Source of the DNA: Bacteroidales bacterium
GTDB lineage: Bacteria > Bacteroidota > Bacteroidia > Bacteroidales > UBA932
NCBI GenBank assembly: GCA_017558775.1
Contig: JAFYTP010000003.1
Span: forward strand, 1-61,534
Length of the DNA: 61,534 nucleotides
Direction of reading: 5' to 3'
Shown: one piece after another, positions 39,864 through 48,799 of the stretch
Layout of the letters: each line of letters opens with the position of its first letter
Numbering within the stretch: position 1 is the first letter of the stretch
Translations under genes and position numbers: made by a program
Notes under the pieces: generated by a model
What the model saw: the letters and a program-made list of their open reading frames with translations, nothing else
Databases searched by the model: none
What the model was told of the DNA's origin: nothing

Positions 39864-42800
39864 CTACATCATCGGGGGCATACCGCCGCCCATCATGCCG
39901 CCACCCATCATGCCGCCGCCCATGCCACGGCCACCGCCACGACCGCCACGGCCGCCGCCCATCATGCCGCCCATGCCCATACGGCCGTTACGACCGCCGA
40001 AGGTGCCGAAGCGCCAGGTGAAGGACACGATGATATATCGGCCGATGGAGAGGGAACGGGACTCGGAATAGGTGTTCGCGTTCTGCGTCGTGCTCAGGTT
40101 CTTCCGCTGGCCCAGGATGTCGTAGGCATTCAGGGCGATGGTGGCCTGGTTGTAGATGATCGGCATCTGCAGACCGGCGTTCCAGATCAGGCGGGAAGGT
40201 TGCTCGGTCTTATAGCCGTTGTACCAGTTGTAGTTCGCGTCGGTGGTGAAAGTCAGACCGGTGTAGCCGATGGTCCAGTTGATGGAACCGCCCACAGAGT
40301 TGTTCCAGGTGACGTTCTCGTTGTTTCCCGTCGTCTTCACGCTATACCAGGGCTTGTTGAAGCGGGTGCCGCCATTGAGCCGGACCTCGAAATAATCGCT
40401 GCGGTAATTCAGGTTCAGGCGCTCCATTACGCTCAGGGTCTGGGTGATGTTGGAGATGAAGGGCGCTTTCTCATCATTCAAGTCGGGATAGTCATCGTGG
40501 AACAAGTCATAGTTAAAGTCCGTCATGGCATCGTTCCAGTATCTCGACATATCCAACTGTTCGGAACCCACATAGCTGCCCGACTTGGAGTAGTTGATGT
40601 TGGCGTTGTTGGAGATGGAGAAGTTGGACTTCGCGATCGGCGCGTTGACCATGATACGGGCGCTGCCGTTGTAGGTGTCGATACCATTCACCGGGAAGGT
40701 GTAGGTACGGCCCTTCACGTCCACCCAAGAAGCGTTCACGATCGGATTCTGGTTCAGGCCGCCCTGCAGATTCAGGCGGGCGGTGAAGAAGGTCTGCCGG
40801 TTGGAGTATTCCAGTTCAATACGGCCATTATGGTTGAAGTACGGGGTCAGATACGGGTTACCCAGAGACATGGACATAGGGTTGGAGTTGTCCAGGACCG
40901 GCATGAGCTGGTTCGTGGACGGCTGACCGCTGCGGCCGTTATAGTTGATGCGGATGTTCGCGTTGTCGTTGAAGTCGTAGAAGAGCATCGCGCGCGGAGC
41001 CCAGTTCAGGACCTTGTTGTCATAGACTTTTCCGTTGGTCTCGTTGTGCTGGTTCTGCGGATTCGCGGTGATACCCAACTGGGCACGGACATCGCCTTCC
41101 TGATACATGAAGGCCAGACCGGCGCTTTGGTTGATGTTGCGATTCAGGATCTTGTTCGAATAGTCATCGTCCCTAGTTTCGCCGGAAGCGATATACTCCA
41201 TCGTACGCGCTGCGATATCATAGTCATAAGTACCAAGGGAATTGTACGCGCTATTGTAAACATCCTTGTCGGTATTCGACTGGCTGTAATTGTACTGGTA
41301 ACTGCCTTCCACGTAGAAACCGCCGCCGAGGGGCTCCGTATAGACGAGACGGGCGCCGGCGTTCTGGGTACGGGAACCCTGGTCGATACGCTGGTTCACC
41401 AAAGTGGGAGCATCACCGGCATAGGTCTGGGTGACAGACTGGTTATAGCCATCGGAATGGTTGTTGGAGAGGGTCCAGCTCAAGTTCACGGAGAGAGTAC
41501 GTCCCGGCATGCCCAGGCGCTGGCGGAAGAGCAGGAAGCCGTTCGCCTGCCAGTTGCTGTTGAGGCCGTAGTTGGAGGAATAACCGTCATTGATCTTGTT
41601 GGCGTCGGTCATCGCATTGTTCCAGGTATCAAAGATCTGGGTCTGGTTGTAACCGCCCTGGCTGTAGTTGAACTGCGGCTGGAACAGGATGGAAGTATTG
41701 TCGGAGAACTTGTGGTCCAGACGCACGCCCACGCGGTGGCCGTTGTTGCGCTGATTGCTGGTACTCTCGCTCTTCTGGATCTGGGTGAAACCGTCGTAAT
41801 AGTTCTCCTGATAGGTATCGTTCAGGGACTCGGTGATGGAACCGTTGTACATGTAGTTACCGGAGAGTTCCATGTTGCCGTCCAGGAGGTCCGCCGCCGC
41901 ATTGACACCGCCCATCCAGGAGGTGGTGATGCCGCCGCCGAAGCCGCCCATGCCGCCACCCATGGCACCGCCGCCCATGCCACGGCCGCCACCCATCATC
42001 TGGCCCATCATGTTGCCGCCCATGTTGGTGAAGCCCATGCCGCCGGCGCCGTTGTTGCCGTTGGCGATGACGGACAGCTGGGTGTCATTCGTGAAGCGGC
42101 CGACCATGCCGTTTCCGGTGTAGCGCCAGTCGTTCATGTCGTTCTCCTTGGAGGGGATATCGTGGCCCACACCGCCGGTGACGTTACCGAAGATACCGTT
42201 CATCATGCTCTTCTGCACGGTGAGGTCGATGATGGTCTCGTCGTTGCCGTCGTCGATGCCGGTGAATTCAGCCTGCTCGGACTTCTTCTTCACGACCTTC
42301 ACCTTCTCGATCATCTTCGCGGGAAGGTTCTGGGAAGCCATCTGGGGATCGTCCAGGAAGAAAGTCTTGCCGTCAATGGTGATCTTCGTGATCGTCTCGC
42401 CGTTCGCGGTGATGGTGCCGCTGTCGTCCACTTCGATGCCCGGGAGCTTCTTCAGGAGGTTGATCAGCATGTCCGTATCGGTGGTCTTGAAGGAGGAGGC
42501 GTTATACTCCACCGTGTCCTTCTTGATGATGATCGGATTGCCGGTCGCGGAAACGGAAGCGGCGTCCAGGACCTGCTGGTCCAGTTCCATCTTGATGGTG
42601 CCGAGATCCGTAGCTCCCTTGATCTCAACTTCTTTCGAATAGGTCTTGTAACCCATGATCTCCGCCTTGAAGGTGTAGGTTCCGTCCTTGACCTTCTCGA
42701 TGGTACCCTTACCTTCGTTGTCGGTCAGGGCATACTTGGGGTTGCCTTTGGCGGGGGTGAGGGAGACGGTGGCGAAGCCGACGGCGTCGCCGGTCGAGGC

Positions 42801-42896
42801 GTCTTCCAATTTCACGGTCACATTGTGATTCTGGGCCGACATCGCGACTGCGGCGAACAGGCTGACCAGAACAAGCAGAATTCTTCTCATAGACAT
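39864..42896 (-). CDS. TonB-dependent receptor-like outer-membrane protein with Met/Gly-rich segments
   Basis: About 1010 residues; starts at 42896 or 42890 (MRRILLVLVSLFAAVAMSAQ) are both plausible, and a GTG at 42905 is less likely. A carboxypeptidase-regulatory-like domain (~25-110), a plug-like region (DTVEYNASSFKTTDTDMLINLLKKLPG split in the family manner) and a barrel of the outer-membrane beta-barrel family typified by TonB-dependent receptors. Two striking Met/Gly/Arg tracts: one in a predicted loop near 280-320 (GNMMGQMMGGGRGMGGG) and one forming the last ~45 residues (GGMMGGGMMGGGMPPMM). Substrate unknown. No SusD partner. Confidence 0.85.
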   Translation of the reverse strand: MSMRRILLVLVSLFAAVAMSAQNHNVTVKLEDASTGDAVGFATVSLTPAKGNPKYALTDNEGKGTIEKVKDGTYTFKAEIMGYKTYSKEVEIKGATDLGTIKMELDQQVLDAASVSATGNPIIIKKDTVEYNASSFKTTDTDMLINLLKKLPGIEVDDSGTITANGETITKITIDGKTFFLDDPQMASQNLPAKMIEKVKVVKKKSEQAEFTGIDDGNDETIIDLTVQKSMMNGIFGNVTGGVGHDIPSKENDMNDWRYTGNGMVGRFTNDTQLSVIANGNNGAGGMGFTNMGGNMMGQMMGGGRGMGGGAMGGGMGGFGGGITTSWMGGVNAAADLLDGNMELSGNYMYNGSITESLNDTYQENYYDGFTQIQKSESTSNQRNNGHRVGVRLDHKFSDNTSILFQPQFNYSQGGYNQTQIFDTWNNAMTDANKINDGYSSNYGLNSNWQANGFLLFRQRLGMPGRTLSVNLSWTLSNNHSDGYNQSVTQTYAGDAPTLVNQRIDQGSRTQNAGARLVYTEPLGGGFYVEGSYQYNYSQSNTDKDVYNSAYNSLGTYDYDIAARTMEYIASGETRDDDYSNKILNRNINQSAGLAFMYQEGDVRAQLGITANPQNQHNETNGKVYDNKVLNWAPRAMLFYDFNDNANIRINYNGRSGQPSTNQLMPVLDNSNPMSMSLGNPYLTPYFNHNGRIELEYSNRQTFFTARLNLQGGLNQNPIVNASWVDVKGRTYTFPVNGIDTYNGSARIMVNAPIAKSNFSISNNANINYSKSGSYVGSEQLDMSRYWNDAMTDFNYDLFHDDYPDLNDEKAPFISNITQTLSVMERLNLNYRSDYFEVRLNGGTRFNKPWYSVKTTGNNENVTWNNSVGGSINWTIGYTGLTFTTDANYNWYNGYKTEQPSRLIWNAGLQMPIIYNQATIALNAYDILGQRKNLSTTQNANTYSESRSLSIGRYIIVSFTWRFGTFGGRNGRMGMGGMMGGGRGGRGGGRGMGGGMMGGGMMGGGMPPMM

Positions 42897-42944
42897 AAAA
42901 TACACATTTCGCCCTTTTTCCGGGCCATACAGTACATTTAGACG

Positions 42945-42960
42945 CTACGCGCACGCGTAG
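42945..42960. promoter_or_regulatory. Perfect palindrome upstream of the Met/Gly-rich receptor gene
   Basis: CTACGCG-CA-CGCGTAG, 49 bases before the receptor ATG and 34 bases after the ruvC stop. It could be an operator for the receptor; no clear TAnnTTTG promoter is seen in the same 97-base gap. Confidence 0.35.
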
Positions 42961-42993
42961 GTTTAACCGCCTGACAACTATTTTTTTAATTTT

Positions 42994-43551
42994 TTATTGA
43001 ATCCGGTCGGGATGGTCCTTCAGGAACTGCTCCCAACCGCCCTTTCCCTTCACGGAAGCGAGCGGATTCGTTGTCTGGAAATGGTGGCAGAGGGCGATGG
43101 CGAGGGCGTCGGTCGCGTCCAGGTGCTCGGCGGCGAGTTTCACGCCGAGAGTCTTCTCCAGCATCAGCTGGACCTGTTCCTTGGAAGCGGCCCCGTTGCC
43201 CACGATGGCCTCTTTCGCCTTGCGGGGCGCGTATTCCGTCACGGAAGCGACCCCGGATTCGAGGGCGGCGATGATCGCGGCCCCCTGGGCGCGGCCGAGT
43301 TTCAGCACGACCTGCGCGTTCTTGCCGTAGAACGGCGATTCGATGGCCAGCTCGTCCGGATGATAGGACTTGCAGACCTCGGTGATACAATCATAGATGG
43401 CCTTCAGCTTCACATAGGCATCCTTCTCCTTCCGGAGGTCCAGTACGCCCATATCCACATACTCGGCCTTCTTGCCCAAGGCACGGACGACCCCGAAACC
43501 CAGCAATTGGGTTCCGGGGTCGATGCCTAATATGATTCTCGGCTTATCCAA
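42994..43551 (-). CDS. ruvC: Holliday junction endodeoxyribonuclease
   Basis: 185 residues. RNase H-fold resolvase with catalytic acids in LGIDPGTQLLGFG (Asp), AIESPFYGKN (Glu) and HLDATDALAIALCH (two Asp). Overlaps serS by eight bases, consistent with co-transcription from the rplU promoter or a serS promoter. RuvAB are not in the window. Confidence 0.96.
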   Translation of the reverse strand: MDKPRIILGIDPGTQLLGFGVVRALGKKAEYVDMGVLDLRKEKDAYVKLKAIYDCITEVCKSYHPDELAIESPFYGKNAQVVLKLGRAQGAAIIAALESGVASVTEYAPRKAKEAIVGNGAASKEQVQLMLEKTLGVKLAAEHLDATDALAIALCHHFQTTNPLASVKGKGGWEQFLKDHPDRIQ

Positions 43552-44815
43552 TACGGTCGAAGCCGGTGTAGGGACGGAGCACCTCGGGAATCTCGATGTA
43601 GCCGTCCTTCTGGTTGTCCTCCAGCAGGGCCGCGACCACTCTCGGGAGGGCCAGGGAACTGCCGTTCAGGGTATGCACGAGCTGCGTCTTTCCGTTCTCG
43701 TCCTTGTAGCGGCACTTCAGGCGGTTCGCCTGGTAGCTTTCGAAATTGGAGACGGAGGAAATCTCGAGCCAGCGGCCCTGCGCGGCCGACCAGAGCTCGA
43801 AGTCATAGGTGATGGCGGACGTGAAGCTCATGTCCCCGCCGCAGAGGCGGAGGATCCGGTAGCGGAGACCGAGGTCCTGGACGAGCTTCTCCACGTGGGC
43901 GATCATCTCGTCGAGGGCGGCGTAGCTGTTCTCGGGCTTCTCGATGCGCACGATCTCCACCTTGTCGAACTGGTGGAGACGGTTCAGACCGCGGACGTCC
44001 TTGCCGTAGGAACCGGCCTCGCGGCGGAAGCAGGGCGTGTAAGCCGTAAGCTTCTGCGGGAACTGGTCGGCGTTCAGGATGACGTCGCGGAAGATGTTGG
44101 TCACCGGCACTTCGGCGGTCGGGACCATATAGAAGTCATCGACGGTGGCGTGGTACATCTGGCCTTCCTTGTCAGGAAGCTGGCCGGTACCGAAGCCGGA
44201 GGCGGCATTGACCATCACCGGCGGCTCCACCTCCTGGTAACCCGCGGCGGTGTTGCGGTCCAGGAAGAAATTGATGAGGGCGCGCTGGAGTTTGGCACCC
44301 TTGCCCTTGTACACCGGGAATCCGGCGCCGGTGATCTTCACGCCCAGGTCGAAGTCGATGATGTCGTACTTGCGGGCGAGCTCCCAGTGCGGAAGGGCGT
44401 TCTCGGGGAGAACGGGATCCTCACCGCCCATCTTCACGACCAGGTTGTCCTCGGCACCCTTTCCTTCCGGGACGAGGTCGCACGGGAGGTTCGGGAGAAG
44501 GACGAGCTGGGCCTGGAGCTCGGCGTTGTTGTCATCGGCCTGCTTGAGGAGGTCGTTGGAACGGGCCTTGAGGGCGGCGACTTCGGCCTTGGCGGCCTCG
44601 GCCTCGGCCTTCTTGCCCTGCTTCATCAGGGCGCCGATCTCGGCGGCGGCCTTCTTCTGCTGCGAGAGCAGCGCGTCGGACTCGGTCTGGAGGGCCTTGC
44701 GGTTATCGTCCAGGGCGATCACCTTTTCCACAATCGCGCGGGCGTCGAAATTTTTGACGGCGAGTTTCCGGATCACATATTCGGGATCGTCGCGGAGCAG
44801 TTTGAGTGTAAGCAT
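43544..44815 (-). CDS. serS: Serine-tRNA ligase
   Basis: 423 residues. An N-terminal tRNA-binding coiled coil (~25-105, rich in Ala/Lys/Glu) and a class II synthetase core: motif 2 TPCFRREAGSYGKDVRGL and motif 3 TLNGSSLALPRVVAALLED. Charges tRNA-Ser and tRNA-Sec with serine. The gap to rpmA contains a strong hairpin that may limit read-through from the ribosomal genes. Confidence 0.97.
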   Translation of the reverse strand: MLTLKLLRDDPEYVIRKLAVKNFDARAIVEKVIALDDNRKALQTESDALLSQQKKAAAEIGALMKQGKKAEAEAAKAEVAALKARSNDLLKQADDNNAELQAQLVLLPNLPCDLVPEGKGAEDNLVVKMGGEDPVLPENALPHWELARKYDIIDFDLGVKITGAGFPVYKGKGAKLQRALINFFLDRNTAAGYQEVEPPVMVNAASGFGTGQLPDKEGQMYHATVDDFYMVPTAEVPVTNIFRDVILNADQFPQKLTAYTPCFRREAGSYGKDVRGLNRLHQFDKVEIVRIEKPENSYAALDEMIAHVEKLVQDLGLRYRILRLCGGDMSFTSAITYDFELWSAAQGRWLEISSVSNFESYQANRLKCRYKDENGKTQLVHTLNGSSLALPRVVAALLEDNQKDGYIEIPEVLRPYTGFDRIG

Positions 44816-44845
44816 ATATCAGTTATTATGTGTCCTGAAATGACA

Positions 44846-44883
44846 AAGGAGGACCGTACCCCCTGCGGGCATACGTCCTCCTT
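44846..44883 (-). terminator. Hairpin between rpmA and serS
   Basis: AAGGAGGAC pairs perfectly with GTCCTCCTT around a GC-rich 20-base loop that can itself pair. On the minus strand it is not followed by a T run, so it is more likely an attenuator or processing site than a full terminator. Confidence 0.5.
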
Positions 44884-44907
44884 GAGAATCTTGTGTGTCC
44901 TGCGGGA

Positions 44908-45168
44908 TTAGTTCTCGAGCGGGAGAACGGAGACGAAGGACTTGTCGTTACGCTTGCGGGTGAACTTGACGGTGCCGTCCACGAGGGCGTAGAGAGTGTG
45001 GTCCTTACCCATACCGACGTTCAGGCCGGGGTTGTGGGCGGTGCCGCGCTGACGGACGATGATGTTGCCGGCTTTCACGACTTCCTCACCGAACTTCTTG
45101 ATGCCGAGTCGCTTGGAATGGGACTCACGACCGTTCTTGGAACTGGACTGACCTTTTTTGTGTGCCAT
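44908..45168 (-). CDS. rpmA: 50S ribosomal protein bL27
   Basis: 86 residues, starting [20 protein letters not shown] and containing [21 protein letters not shown]. The N-terminus begins directly with the mature AHKK form, without the Firmicutes-type cleaved extension. Follows rplU by 17 bases, the universal gene order. Confidence 0.98.
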   Translation of the reverse strand: MAHKKGQSSSKNGRESHSKRLGIKKFGEEVVKAGNIIVRQRGTAHNPGLNVGMGKDHTLYALVDGTVKFTRKRNDKSFVSVLPLEN

Positions 45169-45185
45169 AGTTGTTTCCTCCTGAA

Positions 45186-45497
45186 TTAAGCGATAGCGTC
45201 AATATGGATCTTGGTGAGCTTCTGGCGGTGGCCATTCAGCGTCTGGAATCCCTTGCGACGGATCTTCTTGAATACGAGCACTTTCTTCGCCTTGGCGTCG
45301 TCATCGACGACGGTAGCCTTGACGACAGCGCCTTCCACATACGGAGTACCGACCTTCACGGCGCCGGCCTCATCGATGAGGAGCACCTTGTCGAACTCGA
45401 CAGATTCACCATTGTGAGCCGGGAGACGGTTCACAAAGATGTCCATTCCAGCTTCAACCTTAAACTGCTGGCTAGCAATGTCAACGATTGCGTACAT
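45186..45497 (-). CDS. rplU: 50S ribosomal protein bL21
   Basis: 103 residues from [17 protein letters not shown]; upstream in-frame codons lie in the leader and are not part of bL21. Conserved core [16 protein letters not shown] and [21 protein letters not shown]. First gene of rplU-rpmA-serS-ruvC. Confidence 0.98.
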   Translation of the reverse strand: MYAIVDIASQQFKVEAGMDIFVNRLPAHNGESVEFDKVLLIDEAGAVKVGTPYVEGAVVKATVVDDDAKAKKVLVFKKIRRKGFQTLNGHRQKLTKIHIDAIA

Positions 45498-45591
45498 TCT
45501 AAAAAACTTGTTATAAGTTTCGGACCGTAAGCGGACGGGCACCGTGCCTGTCACTTCTGGAGCTCAGCGGCCATTTCACAATTTTGGACCG

Positions 45592-45621
45592 CAAAGATAC
45601 GGAAATTTCCGGCATTTGCAA
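45592..45621 (-). promoter_or_regulatory. rplU promoter with an 88-nt leader
   Basis: Minus strand TTG (45621-45619), a 19-base spacer and TATCTTTG (45599-45592), so transcription starts near 45585. The leader to the ATG at 45497 is about 88 nt and contains GGCACGGTGCC and a GGTCCG/CGGACGG-like pairing, a candidate ribosomal-protein autoregulatory leader. Confidence 0.65.
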
Positions 45622-45627
45622 AATATT

Positions 45628-45658
45628 TTGTTCGATTCCCGAATTTTTGCGAACTTTG
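45628..45658 (+). promoter_or_regulatory. Promoter of the EF-hand membrane protein
   Basis: TTG at 45628-45630, a 20-base spacer and GAACTTTG at 45651-45658, one mismatch from TAnnTTTG. The start near 45665 leaves a ~25-base leader. It is divergent from, and interleaved with, the rplU promoter. Confidence 0.45.
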
Positions 45659-45689
45659 TTAAGCACCTCGCCACATTAACACAAACGAT

Positions 45690-47912
45690 ATGGAAAACAA
45701 ACCGCACATCTGGACTTTCACATCGGTCGGTGGTACCGTCCGCGTGAAGATCAATTCCGGGGCCGACATCGCGAACCTCGGACAACTGGACCGCAAGCTC
45801 TGGAGTGTCCTCAGCTGCCCGGCCAAGAGCCTGGAATTCGACCAGAAAACCCTTGAACTCATCGACGCCGACCACGACGGCAACATCCGCGTGGACGAAG
45901 TGGTCGCCACCGCCGAATGGCTCACCGGTGTCCTGAAGAATCCCGACCTCCTCCTCACCCGGGGAACCGAGATTCCCTTCGACGCGTTCAACACGGAGAA
46001 TCCGGAAGGAGCCAAGCTCCTTGCCTCCGCGAAGCAGATCCTGACCAACCTCAAACTCGAGAAGGACAGCATCGCCCTCGAGGACACGGCCGACCTCACC
46101 AAGGTCTTCGCCGACTCGAAGTTCAACGGCGACGGCGTCATCACCCCCGCCTCCCCCGACGACGAGGCCCTCGCCGCCCTGGTGACCACCATCACCGAGA
46201 TCATCGGCAAGGCCCCCGACCGCAGCGGTGTCGACGGTGTCAATGCCGACCATATCGAAGCTTTCTACACCGCCCTTGCGGACTATGCCGCCTGGAAGGA
46301 CGCCGGAGTCGGTGAGGTCCTCCCCTACGGCGACAAGACCGCCGACGCCCTCGCCGCCGTCAACGCCCTGAAGGAGAAGGTCGCGGACTACTTCATGCGC
46401 TGCAAGCTCATCGGTTTCGACAAGGCTATCGCCCCGGCGGTGGATGTTTCTGTCGATAAGATCGGCGCCATCGAAGGCAACCTGGCCGACGCCGGCTCCG
46501 CCATCAGCGAGGAGCCCCTGGCCAAGCCCGCCGCGGACGCCGTCCTGCCCCTGAACGCCGTGAACCCGGCCTGGAAGGGCGCCATCGAAGCCATGCGCGC
46601 ACTCGTACTCGATGCGAAGAAAGATACCATCACGGAAGCCGAGTGGAACGAAATCGTGGGCAAGTTCGCCCCCTACATCGCCTGGATGGATGCCAAGAAG
46701 GGCACCGAGGTGGAAGGCCTGGGCATCGACAAGGTGAAGGAACTGCTGAAGGCCGACCAGAAGGGCGCCCTCCTGAAACTTATCGACGCCGACAAGGCGT
46801 TGGAGGAAGAGGCCCTCTCCATCGAGGCCGTTGACAAGCTTCTCCGCCTGTATCACAACTTCTACGACTTCCTGAACAACTACGTCGTCTTCGCCGACTT
46901 CTACGATCCCGACCGGAAGGCCATCTTCCAGGCCGGCCGCCTGTACATCGACCAGCGCTCCACGGATCTCTGCGTCCGCGTGGACGGTCCGCACCCGGAG
47001 ATTTCCTCCCTCAGCGGCATGTACATCCTCTACTGCGCGTGCAAGAGCGACAAGATGGGCAAGACGATGAACATCGCCGCCGTCCTCACCGACGGTGACG
47101 TGGACGGTCTCCGTCCGGGCAAGCACGCCGTGTTCTACGACCGCGACGGCAACGACTGGAGCGCCGTCGTCACGAGCATCGTGGATAATCCGCTCAGTCT
47201 CAAGCAGGCCTTCTGGGCCCCGTACAAGAAAGCAGGACGCTGGATCTCCGACAAGGTGAACAAGTTCGCCGGCGACAAGGCCGCCAAGGGCGAAGGAACC
47301 CTTTCCAACATCACGGAAAGCGCCACCAACAAGCCTACCGAGGGTGTCGATGCCGCCACCAAGGCCGCTCCGGTCGATGTGGGCAAGATCGCCGTCATCA
47401 CGATGGCCATCGCCGCGGTCACGGGCGTCGTCACTCTCATCGTCAACACGCTCAAGACCCTGACCTGGTGGCAGTGGATCGTGCTGATCGTCGTCCTGAT
47501 GCTTGTCATCTCCTTGCCTTCTGTGTTCATCGCCTGGCGGAAGCTCCGCAAGCGCGACCTCGGTCCCGTCCTGAACGCGAACGGCTGGGCCATCAACGCC
47601 GCTTCCTACGTGCGCGGCAAGTTCGCCAAGGGCCTGACCCAGGTTGCCAAGTTCCCGAAGCTCACCGCCGTGGATCCCGTCGCGCGCCGCAAGGCCTGCT
47701 GGCGGAAGTTCTTCCTCTGGCTGCTCTTCCTGCTCGTCGCCGCCTTCTGCTTCCTCTTCTTCACCGACCGTCTCGCCCCGTACGGCCTGCCTCGCCATAA
47801 GGCGCAGCCCGTCGAGGAAGAAGTGGTCGAGGAAGCCGCTGAAGAGGCTGCCGAGCCTACGCTCGAGGAGGCCATCGAAGCGGCTGCGGAAGAGGTCGCT
47901 CCGGAAGAATAA
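45690..47912 (+). CDS. Large EF-hand membrane protein
   Basis: 740 residues. No signal peptide. A canonical EF-hand calcium loop DADHDGNIRVDE occupies residues 59-70, with a degenerate second one near 145 (FNGDGVITP). The next ~430 residues are Ala/Asp/Lys-rich helices including YFMRCKLIGFDKAIAP and RLYHNFYDFLNNYVVFADFYDP. Two membrane helices near 570-620 (VITMAIAAVTGVVTLIV, WIVLIVVLMLVISLP), one near 675-692 (FFLWLLFLLVAAFCFLFF), and a highly acidic Glu/Ala C-terminus. I do not recognise a characterised family. Single gene with its own promoter and terminator. Confidence 0.75.
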   Translation: MENKPHIWTFTSVGGTVRVKINSGADIANLGQLDRKLWSVLSCPAKSLEFDQKTLELIDADHDGNIRVDEVVATAEWLTGVLKNPDLLLTRGTEIPFDAFNTENPEGAKLLASAKQILTNLKLEKDSIALEDTADLTKVFADSKFNGDGVITPASPDDEALAALVTTITEIIGKAPDRSGVDGVNADHIEAFYTALADYAAWKDAGVGEVLPYGDKTADALAAVNALKEKVADYFMRCKLIGFDKAIAPAVDVSVDKIGAIEGNLADAGSAISEEPLAKPAADAVLPLNAVNPAWKGAIEAMRALVLDAKKDTITEAEWNEIVGKFAPYIAWMDAKKGTEVEGLGIDKVKELLKADQKGALLKLIDADKALEEEALSIEAVDKLLRLYHNFYDFLNNYVVFADFYDPDRKAIFQAGRLYIDQRSTDLCVRVDGPHPEISSLSGMYILYCACKSDKMGKTMNIAAVLTDGDVDGLRPGKHAVFYDRDGNDWSAVVTSIVDNPLSLKQAFWAPYKKAGRWISDKVNKFAGDKAAKGEGTLSNITESATNKPTEGVDAATKAAPVDVGKIAVITMAIAAVTGVVTLIVNTLKTLTWWQWIVLIVVLMLVISLPSVFIAWRKLRKRDLGPVLNANGWAINAASYVRGKFAKGLTQVAKFPKLTAVDPVARRKACWRKFFLWLLFLLVAAFCFLFFTDRLAPYGLPRHKAQPVEEEVVEEAAEEAAEPTLEEAIEAAAEEVAPEE

Positions 47913-47929
47913 TACCCCTGGATATCGAG

Positions 47930-47962
47930 AGAGGGCGGCCCGCCGGGTCGCCCTCTTTTTTT
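47930..47962 (+). terminator. Rho-independent terminator after the EF-hand gene
   Basis: AGAGGGCG pairs with CGCCCTCT around an 11-base GC-rich loop and is followed by seven T residues. Confidence 0.9.
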
Positions 47963-48007
47963 GTTCCACATCGTCCGAAAAGGTATAGGAGATTTCAAAT
48001 AATGTGC

Positions 48008-48015
48008 TATCTTTG
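48008..48015 (+). promoter_or_regulatory. -7 element (TATCTTTG) of the small barrel gene
   Basis: Predicts a start near 48022 and a ~16-base leader with AACGAAA before the ATG at 48038. No good TTG is found at -33. Confidence 0.5.
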
Positions 48016-48037
48016 CACTCGCAAAATTGTAACGAAA

Positions 48038-48718
48038 ATGAAAAAGCTTATTTTGACGGCCTTCGTGGCCCTGTTGGCGGCGCCCTGCTTCGCCCAGTAT
48101 GACGCGGTCTACACCTCTGACAACGGAAAGTTTTCCTTTGACCTCATCGACCACATGGGTGTCGGCTACAACTTTGTGGACACCGACGATTTCACCCCGA
48201 GCGGGTCTTTGGATTTTTTCATGAACATCGCCAAGATCGGCCTGCGCCCGGTGCAGAACTTCGGTCTGGACATGGGTGTTGACCTGCAGTTCTATACCTT
48301 CTCTTCCAAGGAGAACGCGTTCGCGCAGGAGAACCGGATCATCAAGCCGACCAGTTTCTCCTCGCTGGACATCCTGGTCGATTCCTTCGACAAAAAGCGT
48401 GGCAGCTTCTCCACCTTCGGCCTCAGCGCTCCGGTGCTGCTCAAGGGAATCTTCAACGACTTCGAGATCGGCGTCGGCGCCGTGGTCTCCTGGAACATTG
48501 AGGGCGACACTTACGCCACTGTCCGCAAAGACCACAAGACGTGGGATTACCGTGAAAGCAACGCGAAGGTCAATCCCTTCTCCTACTGCTTCCTGGCCAC
48601 CGTGTCCTACGATGAGCTCGGCGTGTATCTCAAGTACAATCCGAAGTCTTCCCGTCTCCTGCCCGACGGCAGCATCGACATGAGCTTCATAACGCTCGGC
48701 GTGGCCTTCAACCTGTAG
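48038..48718 (+). CDS. Small outer-membrane beta-barrel protein
   Basis: 226 residues from MKKLILTAFVALLAAPCFAQ, a cleavable signal peptide. Alternating strands (GLDMGVDLQFYTF, FEIGVGAVVSWNIEG, YCFLATVSYDELGVYLKY) and the terminal SFITLGVAFNL suggest an eight- to ten-strand barrel ending in Leu. Function unknown. Monocistronic, flanked by terminators. Confidence 0.75.
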   Translation: MKKLILTAFVALLAAPCFAQYDAVYTSDNGKFSFDLIDHMGVGYNFVDTDDFTPSGSLDFFMNIAKIGLRPVQNFGLDMGVDLQFYTFSSKENAFAQENRIIKPTSFSSLDILVDSFDKKRGSFSTFGLSAPVLLKGIFNDFEIGVGAVVSWNIEGDTYATVRKDHKTWDYRESNAKVNPFSYCFLATVSYDELGVYLKYNPKSSRLLPDGSIDMSFITLGVAFNL

Positions 48719-48742
48719 TCGACGGGCCATCCCGCACATTCA

Positions 48743-48777
48743 AAAAGACCCTGGCGAGAATCTCACCAGGGTCTTTC
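48743..48777. terminator. Bidirectional terminator
   Basis: AAAGACCCTGG pairs with CCAGGGTCTTT and has an inner GAG/CTC pair; a short T-rich run follows on the plus strand and an A/T-rich side on the minus. Serves the barrel gene and the convergent lipoprotein gene. Confidence 0.85.
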
Positions 48778-48799
48778 TTATTCTACGACTTGCGTGCGG

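Noticed and set aside
39804-42941. 1045-codon plus-strand frame opposite the Met/Gly-rich receptor
   Set aside because: Low-complexity Val/Gly/His/Arg translation typical of antisense frames; the minus-strand receptor is real.
45576-47969. 797-codon minus-strand frame opposite the EF-hand gene
   Set aside because: It runs through the rplU promoter and the EF-hand terminator and has shadow composition; the plus-strand gene has a promoter, a terminator and an EF-hand.
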